Source of the DNA: Acidocella aromatica
Lineage (GTDB): Bacteria; Pseudomonadota; Alphaproteobacteria; Acetobacterales; Acetobacteraceae
Direction: 5' to 3'
NCBI RefSeq assembly: GCF_014201825.1
Contig: NZ_JACHFJ010000013.1
Location: forward strand, 24,522 to 88,521
Length of the DNA: 64,000 nt
The translations under genes were made by a program, and so were the position numbers. The stretch's first letter is position 1; each line of letters starts with the position of its first letter. This document shows, one piece after another, positions 45,919 to 56,176 of this stretch. A model generated the notes under the pieces. The model searched no databases, had not been told where the DNA came from, and saw only the letters and a list, made by a program, of their open reading frames with translations.

Positions 45919-47426
45919 CCGGCGCAATCCTTGGCGTAGGCTTGCAGCACGGCCAGCAACGCGGCGCGTTTGGCCTCGTCCAGCCGCCCGGTGGTGGCCA
46001 CCATCTGCACCTCCGCCCCGGCATCGCGCATCAGCCGCGCCCCCAGCCCAGCGCGGAAGGCGGCAAGCTTATCCGGGGTGAACGCATCCAGCAGGCCGGA
46101 TTGCACCGCTGTCACCAGCGCCACTTCCTCGGCCAAGGGCAACGGCGCATGACGCGGCTGGGTCAGTATGGCGCGTATTTGCCTCCCGCGGGCGAGCTGA
46201 TCCTTCACTCGCGCATCCGACATGCCACCGAACCGGGTGAAAATCTCCAGCTCCAAAAACTGCGCGTAGTCCAGCCGAAGCGTGTCCGCCGCCTCACGCA
46301 ACGCCCGCGCCTGCGTCTTGCCGCCCACGCGGCTGACGCTGAGCCCCACATCCACCGCTGGTTTCCGCCCCTCATGAAACAGCCGGGCATCAAGGACGAT
46401 CTGCCCGTCGGTGATGGAGATCAGGTTGGTGGGGATATAGGCGCTGAGATTCCCGGCATCGGTCTCGGCTATGGGCAAAGCGGTGAGCGAGCCGCCCCCC
46501 TTCTCGGCGCTCAGCTTGGCGGCGCGCTCCAGCAAACGCGCATGCACATAGAAGATGTCGCCGGGATAAGCCTCGCGCCCCGGCGGCATGCGTGTGAGCA
46601 GCGCGATCTCGCGATGCGTGGCGGCATGCTTGGTCAAATCGTCGATCACCACCAGCGCGTGCTGGCCACGGTCACGGAAATACTCGGCCATGGTGAAACC
46701 GGCGAACGGGGCGATCCATTGCAGCCCCGGCGTGGCGGCCGCGGGGGCGGCCACCACGATGCAGCGCTCCGGCGCGCCGTGTTCCTCGATGGCCGCGATG
46801 GCCCGGCGCAGGCTGGAGGTTTTTTGCCCCACCGCGACGTAAACGCAAATGATGTCACTGTGCTTCTGGCTGATGATGGTGTCGAGCGCGATGGTGGTCT
46901 TGCCGATGGCGCGGTCCCCGATGATCAGCTCGCGCTGCCCGCGCCCCAGGGCGAAAAGGGTATCGACCACCAGCAGCCCGGTCTGCACCGGCTGGGTGAC
47001 CAGATCGCGGTCGATAATCTCGGGGGCCGGGCGCTCCACGGGCTCGTGGGAGGCGGCTGCGATCGGCCCCTTGCCATCCAGCGGGCGGCCCAGCGGGTCC
47101 ACCACCCGGCCCAGCAAGCCTGGGCCAACCGGCACGCGCACCACATCGCCCGTGCCGCGCACCGTGTCCCCCACCCCCACGTCGTCCGGCGCGTCCAGCA
47201 GCACGCAGCCGATATGCCCGCGCTCCAGCACCTGGGCGAAGCCGTATTGTCCGCCGGAGAAGTGCAGCAACTCGGAGAGCCGCGCCCCCGGCAGGCCGGA
47301 GATCTGGGCCACGCCGTCGGCCACCTCCTCCACCCGGCCGATGGCCTCCGTCTGCGGCCCCAGCTTCATCGCGCCAAGTTTGGCGCTGGCCTGGGCCAGC
47401 CAATCCGCGTCAGCCGGGCTGGTCAT
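45915..47426 (-). CDS. atpA: N-ATPase alpha subunit
   Basis: A 503-residue F1 alpha-type subunit: N-terminal barrel (about 25-95), Walker [10 protein letters not shown] near 170, [14 protein letters not shown] strand ([15 protein letters not shown]) and SISDGQ-like region [16 protein letters not shown] near 345. It forms the non-catalytic sites of the hexamer with AtpD. It overlaps atpF by 17 nt and atpG by ATGA. Confidence 0.93.
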   Translation of the reverse strand: MTSPADADWLAQASAKLGAMKLGPQTEAIGRVEEVADGVAQISGLPGARLSELLHFSGGQYGFAQVLERGHIGCVLLDAPDDVGVGDTVRGTGDVVRVPVGPGLLGRVVDPLGRPLDGKGPIAAASHEPVERPAPEIIDRDLVTQPVQTGLLVVDTLFALGRGQRELIIGDRAIGKTTIALDTIISQKHSDIICVYVAVGQKTSSLRRAIAAIEEHGAPERCIVVAAPAAATPGLQWIAPFAGFTMAEYFRDRGQHALVVIDDLTKHAATHREIALLTRMPPGREAYPGDIFYVHARLLERAAKLSAEKGGGSLTALPIAETDAGNLSAYIPTNLISITDGQIVLDARLFHEGRKPAVDVGLSVSRVGGKTQARALREAADTLRLDYAQFLELEIFTRFGGMSDARVKDQLARGRQIRAILTQPRHAPLPLAEEVALVTAVQSGLLDAFTPDKLAAFRAGLGARLMRDAGAEVQMVATTGRLDEAKRAALLAVLQAYAKDCAG

Positions 47427-48141
47427 GCGTCAGCTCCTCGCGGATGCGCGCCAAATCCGCCCGCCAGCTATTGGTGAGACGCAGATGCCCGGCTTGCAGC
47501 TCCAGCCCGCCGAGCAACGCCGGGTCCACCTGGAACGTGACCTTGAGCGCCGGGCCGAACAAAGCCGCTAGACGCTGCGAGGCCTCCTGCTTCTCCTCGG
47601 GCGGCAGTTCGGCGGCGCTGGTCAGGGTGAGTTCCGCAATATCCTGGCGCATCTCCGCTGGCTGGACCGCGAGTTCGGTGATCGCCCCATCCAGAAACGC
47701 GGCACGCAGGGCGGTGCCGTCGAACCGGGAGACCAGTTTGCCAGCGATGTCCACCGCCAATTCCGTCGCCTGGGCTCGCAACCGGGCCTGGGCCTCCTGC
47801 TGTTCGGTGGCCAGGGTTTCACGCGTCTCGGCCGCCAGCTTTTGCGCCGCCGCGGCGGCTTTGGCCTCAGCGGATTGCGCCAGCCTTGCCGCCTCTTCCT
47901 GGGCCGCCGTCAGAATCGCCGCGCGCTCCTGGGCGAAACCAGCCCTGGTTTGCTCGATGCCCGCGCGCTCGGCCTCGGCGTCCTTACGGGTCTGTTCGGC
48001 CTTGGCCAGCATCGCCTGCGCCGCCGTGCGCCGCTGCGCGATGACCCCCGCCACGGGACGCCAGAAGAACTTTTGCAACAGCCAGATGAGGATAAGGACG
48101 TTGACGGTCTGTAGAACCAGCGTCCAGAAATCGATCCTCAT
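47410..48141 (-). CDS. atpF: N-ATPase b subunit with delta-like C-terminal domain
   Basis: A 243-residue peripheral-stalk protein. One N-terminal membrane segment (about 8-30, [21 protein letters not shown]) is followed by a long Ala/Glu/Gln helix (about 40-140). A C-terminal domain (about 145-243, including [19 protein letters not shown]) resembles the delta/OSCP C terminus. N-ATPase operons lack a separate atpH, and this extension is thought to replace it. Confidence 0.92.
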   Translation of the reverse strand: MRIDFWTLVLQTVNVLILIWLLQKFFWRPVAGVIAQRRTAAQAMLAKAEQTRKDAEAERAGIEQTRAGFAQERAAILTAAQEEAARLAQSAEAKAAAAAQKLAAETRETLATEQQEAQARLRAQATELAVDIAGKLVSRFDGTALRAAFLDGAITELAVQPAEMRQDIAELTLTSAAELPPEEKQEASQRLAALFGPALKVTFQVDPALLGGLELQAGHLRLTNSWRADLARIREELTHDQPG

Positions 48142-48145
48142 GCGC

Positions 48146-48391
48146 TCATTTCAGCAGCGGGTTGGCGAAGAGCAGCAGTAGCGCGATGACCAGGCAGTAG
48201 ATCGCCATGGTCTCGATCATGGCGAGGCCGACGAACAAGGTGCGGGAGATGGTGTTCGCCGCCTCGGGTTGGCGGGCGATGGCGTCCATGGCGGCGGCGA
48301 CGGCGCGGCCCTCGCCCAAGGCCGGGCCGATGGCCCCAAAGGAGACCGCCAGCGCGGCCGAGACAATGCTGGCGAGAGCCAACCAGTTCAT
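48146..48391 (-). CDS. atpE: N-ATPase c subunit (rotor ring)
   Basis: An 81-residue two-helix proteolipid. Helix 1 contains GAIGPALGEGRA with Glu27. The loop is RQPEA (40-44). Helix 2 contains the ion-binding Glu60 followed by Thr61 and Tyr65 (LAMIETMAIYCLV). Glu60-Thr61-Tyr65 match the Na+-type site of Ilyobacter c subunits, but Glu27 replaces the Gln of that site, giving two carboxylates as in other N-ATPases. Ion choice (Na+ or H+) is therefore open. Confidence 0.94.
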   Translation of the reverse strand: MNWLALASIVSAALAVSFGAIGPALGEGRAVAAAMDAIARQPEAANTISRTLFVGLAMIETMAIYCLVIALLLLFANPLLK

Positions 48392-49074
48392 GCGTCACTC
48401 CTGTTGTTGTCGGGTTTCGCCTCGCCCACCGCCTGGGCGATGAACACCATGGCCAGCACGGCGAAGATATAAGCCTGCACCGCGCCGGTCAGCAGGTCGA
48501 GCGCCATCAGCGGGATCGGCACCAGCAGCCCGGCCAGCGAAAGCACGATGCCGATGACGAACACTCCGCTCATCACATTGCCAAACAGGCGCACCAGCAG
48601 CGAGAAGGTGCGCGTCAGGCTCTCGACGAAGTTCAGCGGGATCATCACCGGGTTGGGCGTGGCGAAGCTGGCGAGATACCCCCGCACCCCGCCCGCGCGG
48701 ATGCCGAACACGATGACGGCGAGGAACACCAGCAAAGCCAGGGCGGCGTCGGTCTCCAGATGCGCGGTGGGAGGCTCCACGCCAGGGAGAAGTTCCGACC
48801 AGTTGGCGGTGAAGATGAACAGGAAGAGCGTGCCGATGAAGGCGCGGTACGGCTCAGGCTCGGTGCGCATGGTATCGCGGATCTGCTGATCCACGGTCTC
48901 CACCACCAACTCCAGCACCGCCTGAACTGAGCCGGGCACCAGCGAAAGACGGCGGGTAAGCAGGAAGGCCCCAAGGCCGAGCGCCAGCATGATCGCCCAG
49001 GTGACGAGTACCGGCGAGGTGACGGGCACCGGCCCGAGATGAAACAACGCCGGATTTTCCAGTGGCGAGTTCAC
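48388..49074 (-). CDS. atpB: N-ATPase a subunit
   Basis: A 228-residue membrane subunit with about five to six helices. The helix with the essential arginine is visible in SLLVRLFGNVMSGVFV (about 165-180), and the last helix ends AYIFAVLAMVFIAQAVGE. It carries the ion half-channels facing the c-ring. The GTG start at 49074 overlaps the atpR stop (GTGA); the longer frame upstream is atpR sequence in another frame. The stop overlaps atpE by ATGA. Confidence 0.92.
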   Translation of the reverse strand: MNSPLENPALFHLGPVPVTSPVLVTWAIMLALGLGAFLLTRRLSLVPGSVQAVLELVVETVDQQIRDTMRTEPEPYRAFIGTLFLFIFTANWSELLPGVEPPTAHLETDAALALLVFLAVIVFGIRAGGVRGYLASFATPNPVMIPLNFVESLTRTFSLLVRLFGNVMSGVFVIGIVLSLAGLLVPIPLMALDLLTGAVQAYIFAVLAMVFIAQAVGEAKPDNNRSDA

Positions 49075-49367
49075 GCCGCCTCCGGCCGCAGGCGCCGCAC
49101 CACCGCGCCGCGCCCCGCCAGCACGCCCAGCACCATGGCCAGTAACGGCAGAACACCGGAATGACTGGCCAGGAACAGCGCGAACCCCAGCCCGGCGAAT
49201 CGCACAGCCCCGAGCAATGCCGCCATCACCGGCTTCGCCCCGCTGGTCAGCAGCCGCACATTCCACCAGAGCACGCGGAAATACAGCAGGCCGAGCCCGC
49301 AACCAGCGATGAACCAAAGCCCCAGGGCGCAGCTTTGCCGAAAAACGTCCAGGCCGGCGAGTGTCAT
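49071..49367 (-). CDS. atpR: N-ATPase AtpR subunit
   Basis: A 98-residue membrane protein with three predicted helices, the middle one bearing RVLWWNVRLLTSG and the last GVLPLLAMVLGVLAGRGAVVRR. AtpR is found only in N-ATPase operons, between atpQ and atpB, and is proposed to interact with the c-ring or help its assembly through buried Arg residues. Overlaps both neighbours. Confidence 0.88.
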   Translation of the reverse strand: MTLAGLDVFRQSCALGLWFIAGCGLGLLYFRVLWWNVRLLTSGAKPVMAALLGAVRFAGLGFALFLASHSGVLPLLAMVLGVLAGRGAVVRRLRPEAA

Positions 49368-49647
49368 GCGCTGTTAACCCACTTCCATGCCGACCAGCAG
49401 CCGAGCCCCAGGCCCAGCATCAGCAGCGGCGCAGTCCAGAAGACACCTGTATCGAACGTTCTGTCCAGCCAACGGCCGAGAAAAATGCCGCCGAGCGCGG
49501 GCACCACGATGATCCAACCCAGCACGCCGATCTGCGCCAGACGGCCCGCGACGGAAGGCTCCCCGCCCTCGCGCAGCCAGCGCCTGTGCCGCTCGCCGTG
49601 CTTGCGGGCACCTTCCACCAGCCTGTCCGGTTCTTCGGGCTTGCTGG

Positions 49648-49651
<4 letters not shown>
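49364..49651 (-). CDS. atpQ: N-ATPase AtpQ subunit (AtpI-like)
   Basis: A 95-residue protein with a charged N-terminal third and two membrane helices (about 43-60 and 68-90). GWIIVVPALGGIFLGRWLDR is the AtpI/AtpQ hallmark. It is probably an assembly factor for the c-ring. Overlaps atpC and atpR by 4 nt each. Confidence 0.87.
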
Positions 49652-51531
<1,880 letters not shown>

Positions 51532-51538
51532 ACCCAGA

Positions 51539-52537
51539 TCAGGCGAGAAGCGGCTGCACCGCCTTGGTCGAACCGCGCACCACGCAGCGCCCACCCAGCA
51601 CCACCTTGCGCACCGGCGCACCCGGGGTTTCCAGGCGCTCCAGCAGCAGGTGCATCGCCGTGCGGCCGATCTCGGCTACGGGCTGCTCGATCACCGTCAG
51701 CCCTGGCCCGGCCAGCTCGGTCCAGCTCTCATTGTCGAACCCCGCCACGGCCAGATCCTCGGGGATGCGCTTGCCCGCCGCGCGGATTGCCTTGACCACG
51801 CCCATCAGCAGCAGGCCGTTACTGGCGACCACCGCCTCGGGTGCATGACCGTGGCTGAGCCAACTGGCGATTTCCGCTTCCGCCGCCTCGATGCTCGGGG
51901 CCACGAAGCGCGATTCTGGTTGCAGCCCGAGGCGCTGCATGGCGGCGGTGAAACCGGCATGACGCTCGATGCCCGTGGTGCTGGCATTGCCGAACAGCCC
52001 AGCAATGTGCCGGTAGCCCTGGCCGTGCAGATGCTCGACAAGCATGGTCGCGGCGGCGGCATTGTCCAGCACCACCGCATCCTGCCCGCTGGCAATGTCC
52101 GCACGGTCGATCAGCACGATGGGATAGTTGAGCCGCAGCTTGCCCAGCCTGCCCGCCGTGGCGCGGGTGGGGGCGAAGATCACGCCGGTGACGCGCTCCT
52201 CCTCCATCAGCTGCAGATACATCGACTCCTTCTCAGGGTTTTCATCGGTGTTGCAGAGGATCACGCGCAGGCCCGCCTTGTAGGCCTCGTCCTCCACCGC
52301 GCGGGCGACGGCGGTGAAGAACGGGTTGCAGATATCCGCGACGATAAGCCCGATGGTCTGCGATTCCTGCGAGCGCAGCCGCCGCGCGGAGAGGTTGGGC
52401 CGGTAGCCGGTGCGATGCACGGCGTCCTCCACCTGCGCCCGTAATTCGGCACTCACCTTGCCGCCGCTGAGCGCGCGCGACACCGTTGCCGGAGATACAC
52501 CCGCCGCCCGTGCGACATCTTTGATGCTGACAGTCAT
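51539..52537 (-). CDS. LacI-family repressor, probable fructose operon regulator
   Basis: A 332-residue regulator: N-terminal helix-turn-helix with hinge (SIKDVARAAGVSPATVSRALSGG, then SARRLRSQESQTIGLIV) and a periplasmic-binding-protein-like effector domain (about 60-330). It is divergent from fruB with two LacI/FruR-type palindromes between, one 19 bp from its own start. It therefore probably represses the fru operon and itself; a phosphorylated fructose intermediate is the likely inducer by analogy with Cra. 56 nt before atpD, so some readthrough into the N-ATPase operon is possible. Confidence 0.9.
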   Translation of the reverse strand: MTVSIKDVARAAGVSPATVSRALSGGKVSAELRAQVEDAVHRTGYRPNLSARRLRSQESQTIGLIVADICNPFFTAVARAVEDEAYKAGLRVILCNTDENPEKESMYLQLMEEERVTGVIFAPTRATAGRLGKLRLNYPIVLIDRADIASGQDAVVLDNAAAATMLVEHLHGQGYRHIAGLFGNASTTGIERHAGFTAAMQRLGLQPESRFVAPSIEAAEAEIASWLSHGHAPEAVVASNGLLLMGVVKAIRAAGKRIPEDLAVAGFDNESWTELAGPGLTVIEQPVAEIGRTAMHLLLERLETPGAPVRKVVLGGRCVVRGSTKAVQPLLA

Positions 52538-52555
52538 TGTTTCCGCCCACGCCTA

Positions 52556-52567
52556 GAAAACGTTCTC
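52556..52567. promoter_or_regulatory. LacI-type operator, regulator-proximal
   Basis: GAAAACGTTCTC, one mismatch from the perfect palindrome found near fruB, 19 bp upstream of the regulator start. Centre-to-centre distance to the other operator is 111 bp, so a repression loop is possible. Confidence 0.65.
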
Positions 52568-52651
52568 ATGCAATTCAGCACATCACGCCCAAATCCTGCA
52601 AGGGTTTAGCAGCATTGTGCAGCGCAGTACAGGCGATTTGCAGAATAGTGC

Positions 52652-52682
52652 TTGACATTCAATCGTGAAAACGTTTTCTTAA
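52652..52682 (+). promoter_or_regulatory. fruB promoter with overlapping LacI-type operator
   Basis: TTGACA (-35, 52652-52657) is followed by the perfect palindrome GAAAACGTTTTC (52667-52678), which fills the spacer and reaches a weak -10 (TTCTTA/TCTTAA, 52676-52682). A repressor bound here would block RNA polymerase directly. Confidence 0.72.
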
Positions 52683-52708
52683 GCTCCAAGAGTCTGAGGA
52701 AACATCCA

Positions 52709-55222
52709 ATGTCACTAGCCATTGAAGACGCCCTGCTGGGGCGTGAACTGGTCCGCCTGAACGCCGCCCCCGTGAGTAAGGACGCCGCCATCAGCGAGGC
52801 GTGCCAGCTGCTGATCGCCGCAGGCTGCGTGGCGCCGGATTTCGCCGCCAGCATGCTGCGGCGCGAGGCGGTGGCGAACACCTATCTCGGCCATGGCGTG
52901 GCGATTCCGCATGGCATGGGCGAGGATAAAGGCATGGTCCGGCGCGATGGCATCGCCGTGCTGCAGGTGCCGGGGGGGATCGAGTGGAACCCCGGGCAGA
53001 GCGCGCGGCTGATCGTGGCCATCGCGGCGCAGGGCGACCAGCATATCACCATTTTGCGCCGTCTCACCCGGCTGATCCAGGACGAGGCGCGGCTTGAGAC
53101 GCTGTGCGCCACGCGCGATGCCAATACGATCATCGACGCCCTGACCCAGGACAACCCCGCCCCCGTCCACGTTACCGCCGCTCCGGCCGATCTGGCCGAG
53201 AGCTTTGACTGGGTGGTGGATTATCCCGCTGGGCTGCACGCCCGCCCGGCCTCGGCCTGGGTGGAAGCCGTGCGCGCCACCGGGCTGCGCGTGCAGGTGC
53301 GCCATGGCAACGAAACCGCCGATGCCCGCAACCTCGTGGCGCTGCTGCAACTCGGGCTGCGCTTGGGCGATCGCATCACCGTCTCCGCCGAGGGCGAGGA
53401 CGCGCTGGCCGGGCTGGCCCGGTTGCAGGCGCGCATCACCGGGCTGACGGCGCAGGAGAAAGCCGACGCCGCCAAGGCCGCCGCCCGCGCCGCCGCCCAG
53501 CCTCAACGCGGCTGGGTGCCGCCGGGCGAACTGGCTTTTATCCAGGGTATTCCGGCGAGCCCAGGCATCGCCATCGGGCGGTTGCACACGCTCGCCACCC
53601 ATGAGCCGCAGATCGCGGATGTGCCGGCCTCGCTCATCGACGGCGGCAACACGCTGAACGAGGCGCTGACCGCCACCCGCCAGCAGATGGTGGCGCTGAT
53701 CGACGATACCTCCCGTCGCCTCGGCCCGCAGGATGCCGCGATCTTCAAGGCGCAGGCGGAGCTGCTGAACGATTCAGACCTCATCACCCTCACCTGCCAG
53801 CTGATGGTGGAAGGGCATGGCGTGGCATGGTCCTGGGCCGAGGCGGTGAACCGCCTCGCCGCCCGGCTGAGCGCGCTGGGTAACCCGGTGCTGGCGGCGC
53901 GCGCGGCGGATCTGCACGATGTCGGCCGCCGGGTGCTGGGCAAGCTGGACCCGTCCGCCGCCACCGGCTCACTGCGCGATCTGCCGGACGAGCCCTGCAT
54001 CATCGTGGCCGAGGATCTATCGCCCTCCGACACCGCCTCGCTGGACATGAACCGCGTGATCGGCCTCGCCATGAGCCAGGGTGGCCCAACTTCGCACACC
54101 GCCATCCTGGCGCGCACGCTGGGGCTGCCGGCCATCGTGGCTGGCGGCGCGGGGCTGGAGGCTGCGGGCAGTGGGGCCATGGCGATTGTCGATGGCTTGA
54201 ACGGGCGGATTTATGTTTCGCCATCCGAGGCGGATATCGCCTCCGCCCGCGCCTGGGCGGCGGAGTTGCAGGCGCAGCGCGAGGCCGAGATGGCCAAGCG
54301 CGCCGAGCCCGCCACCACCAAGGACGGCGTGCGGCTGGAAGTGGCCGCCAACGCCAACCGCCCCGACCAAGTGAAGCTGGCGCTGGAGGAAGGGGCCGAG
54401 GGCGTGGGGCTGATGCGCACGGAATTCCTGTTCCTGGAAGCCAGCGCCAGCCCGACCGAGGACGAGCAGGCCGAGACCTATCGCGCCATGGCCGAGGCGC
54501 TGGGCGGACGGCCGCTGATCATCCGCGCACTGGACATCGGCGGGGACAAGCAGGTGGCGCATCTGCATCTGCCGCGCGAGGAAAACCCGTTCCTGGGCGT
54601 GCGCGGCGCACGGCTGCTGCTGCGCCGCCCGGATCTGCTGCTGCCGCAGCTGCGGGCCATCTATCGCGCCGCTGCTCAGGGCGGCGATATTTCCATCATG
54701 TTCCCGATGGTGACTTCGGTGGGCGAGATCCTGCGCCTGCGCGAGATCTGCGAGGAGGTGCGCGCCAGCCTGGGCGCACCGGAACTGCCGATCGGCATCA
54801 TGATCGAGGTTCCCGCCGCCGCCGTTCAGGCCGATGTACTGGCCGAGCATTGCGACTTCTTCTCTATCGGCACCAACGACCTCACCCAGTACACCCTGGC
54901 CATGGACCGGCAGAACCCGGAGCTGGCCGCCGAGGCGGATAGCATGCACCCGGCGGTGCTGCGCCTGATCGCCCAGACCGTGGCAGGGGCGAAGAAGCAT
55001 GGCCGCTGGGTGGGCGTGTGCGGCGGGCTGGCGGGCGATCCGTTCGGGGCGCTGCTGCTGGCCGGGCTGGGGGTGAAGGAACTTTCGATGACCCCGCGCG
55101 ACATCCCCGCCGTGAAGGCGAAGCTGCGCGAGGCCGATTTCGCCGCCATCGAGGCCCTGGCCCAGCGCGCTCTGACCGCCGCCACCGCCGCCGATGTGCG
55201 CGCCCTGGAAGGAAACGCCTGA
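52709..55222 (+). CDS. fruB: Fructose PTS multiphosphoryl transfer protein (EIIA-HPr-EI)
   Basis: An 837-residue fusion that carries phosphate from PEP to FruA. Domains in order: EIIA-Fru (about 1-145; phospho-His68 in GHGVAIPHGM), HPr (about 168-245; phospho-His177 in GLHARPAS), and enzyme I (about 275-835; phospho-His463 in GGPTSHTAIL, PEP-binding region RTEFLFLEA and SIGTNDLTQY). It thus supplies all soluble PTS components for fructose. The ATG at 52709 has GAGGA 10 nt upstream; an ATG 19 codons earlier overlaps the operator and is rejected. First gene of the operon. Confidence 0.96.
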   Translation: MSLAIEDALLGRELVRLNAAPVSKDAAISEACQLLIAAGCVAPDFAASMLRREAVANTYLGHGVAIPHGMGEDKGMVRRDGIAVLQVPGGIEWNPGQSARLIVAIAAQGDQHITILRRLTRLIQDEARLETLCATRDANTIIDALTQDNPAPVHVTAAPADLAESFDWVVDYPAGLHARPASAWVEAVRATGLRVQVRHGNETADARNLVALLQLGLRLGDRITVSAEGEDALAGLARLQARITGLTAQEKADAAKAAARAAAQPQRGWVPPGELAFIQGIPASPGIAIGRLHTLATHEPQIADVPASLIDGGNTLNEALTATRQQMVALIDDTSRRLGPQDAAIFKAQAELLNDSDLITLTCQLMVEGHGVAWSWAEAVNRLAARLSALGNPVLAARAADLHDVGRRVLGKLDPSAATGSLRDLPDEPCIIVAEDLSPSDTASLDMNRVIGLAMSQGGPTSHTAILARTLGLPAIVAGGAGLEAAGSGAMAIVDGLNGRIYVSPSEADIASARAWAAELQAQREAEMAKRAEPATTKDGVRLEVAANANRPDQVKLALEEGAEGVGLMRTEFLFLEASASPTEDEQAETYRAMAEALGGRPLIIRALDIGGDKQVAHLHLPREENPFLGVRGARLLLRRPDLLLPQLRAIYRAAAQGGDISIMFPMVTSVGEILRLREICEEVRASLGAPELPIGIMIEVPAAAVQADVLAEHCDFFSIGTNDLTQYTLAMDRQNPELAAEADSMHPAVLRLIAQTVAGAKKHGRWVGVCGGLAGDPFGALLLAGLGVKELSMTPRDIPAVKAKLREADFAAIEALAQRALTAATAADVRALEGNA

Positions 55223-56161
55223 ATGACCGCGCTGACCGTCACCCTCAACCCGGCCATCGACCAGACCGTGCTGCTCGGCCATCTGCGCCCCGGCCATGTG
55301 CATCGTGCGCAGGGGGTGAGCTTCAACGCCGGCGGCAAGGGCGTGAACGTGGCGAGCTGCCTGGCCGATTGGGGCGACAAGGTTTCCGCCACCGGCTTCC
55401 TGGGCGAAAACAACACGCTGCGCTTCGAGACGCTGTTCATGACGAAGCTGATCGAGGATGCGTTCATCCGCATCCCTGGCGAGACGCGCACCAACATCAA
55501 GCTCAGCCATGATGGCGACACCACCGACATCAACCTCCCAGGCCTGACACCAAACGCTGAGGAATTACAGGCGCTGGTGTCGCGCATCAACGCCCTGGCC
55601 ACCACCGGCACGCTGGCGCTTCTGGCAGGTAGCCTGCCGGGCGGGGTGGATGAGGGTTTCTACGCCGCGCTGACCGAAGCCCTGGCCAAGCGCGGGGCGC
55701 GGGTATTGCTGGATACCAGCGGCGCGCCGCTGAAGGCCGCGCTGGCGGGGGCGGTACTGCCCTTCTGCCTCAAGCCCAACCGGGCCGAGCTGGAACAGTT
55801 CGCGGGCCACAACCTGACGAGCGATGCAGCGGTGATCGAGGCGGCTCGCGGGTTGATTGCGCGAGGGGTGCAGCTTGTCGTGGTCTCGCTGGGCGAGGAT
55901 GGCGCGCTGTTCATCACCCAAAGCCAAGTGCTGCGCGCCTCGCTGCCCGTCGTGCATGCCGCCAGCACGGTTGGCGCGGGGGATGCCATGGTCGCCGGAA
56001 TCATGGCGGCCTTGCGGGAAGAAGCGGGGCTGGAGCGTATCGCCCGGCTCTCCACCGCCTTTGCCGCCGGAAAACTCACGCTCGCGGGGCCAAATCTGCC
56101 GCCGCGTGGCGACATCGAGGCGCTGAGCGCCAATGTTAAAATTCAAAACATCCAAGAATAA
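55223..56161 (+). CDS. fruK: 1-Phosphofructokinase
   Basis: PfkB-family kinase that converts fructose 1-phosphate to fructose 1,6-bisphosphate. 312 residues with TLNPAIDQTV at the start, the sugar-binding NAGGKGVNVA stretch near 35 and the C-terminal anion-hole/catalytic motif VGAGDAMVAGI near 250. It begins immediately after the fruB stop and precedes fruA, the classic fruBKA order. Confidence 0.95.
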   Translation: MTALTVTLNPAIDQTVLLGHLRPGHVHRAQGVSFNAGGKGVNVASCLADWGDKVSATGFLGENNTLRFETLFMTKLIEDAFIRIPGETRTNIKLSHDGDTTDINLPGLTPNAEELQALVSRINALATTGTLALLAGSLPGGVDEGFYAALTEALAKRGARVLLDTSGAPLKAALAGAVLPFCLKPNRAELEQFAGHNLTSDAAVIEAARGLIARGVQLVVVSLGEDGALFITQSQVLRASLPVVHAASTVGAGDAMVAGIMAALREEAGLERIARLSTAFAAGKLTLAGPNLPPRGDIEALSANVKIQNIQE

Positions 56162-56176
56162 AAACGGGAGTTTTAG

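Noticed and set aside
54017..55510. 497-codon minus-strand frame within fruB/fruK
   Set aside because: Antisense to well-supported enzyme I and FruK coding sequence; Gln/His/Arg-rich shadow.
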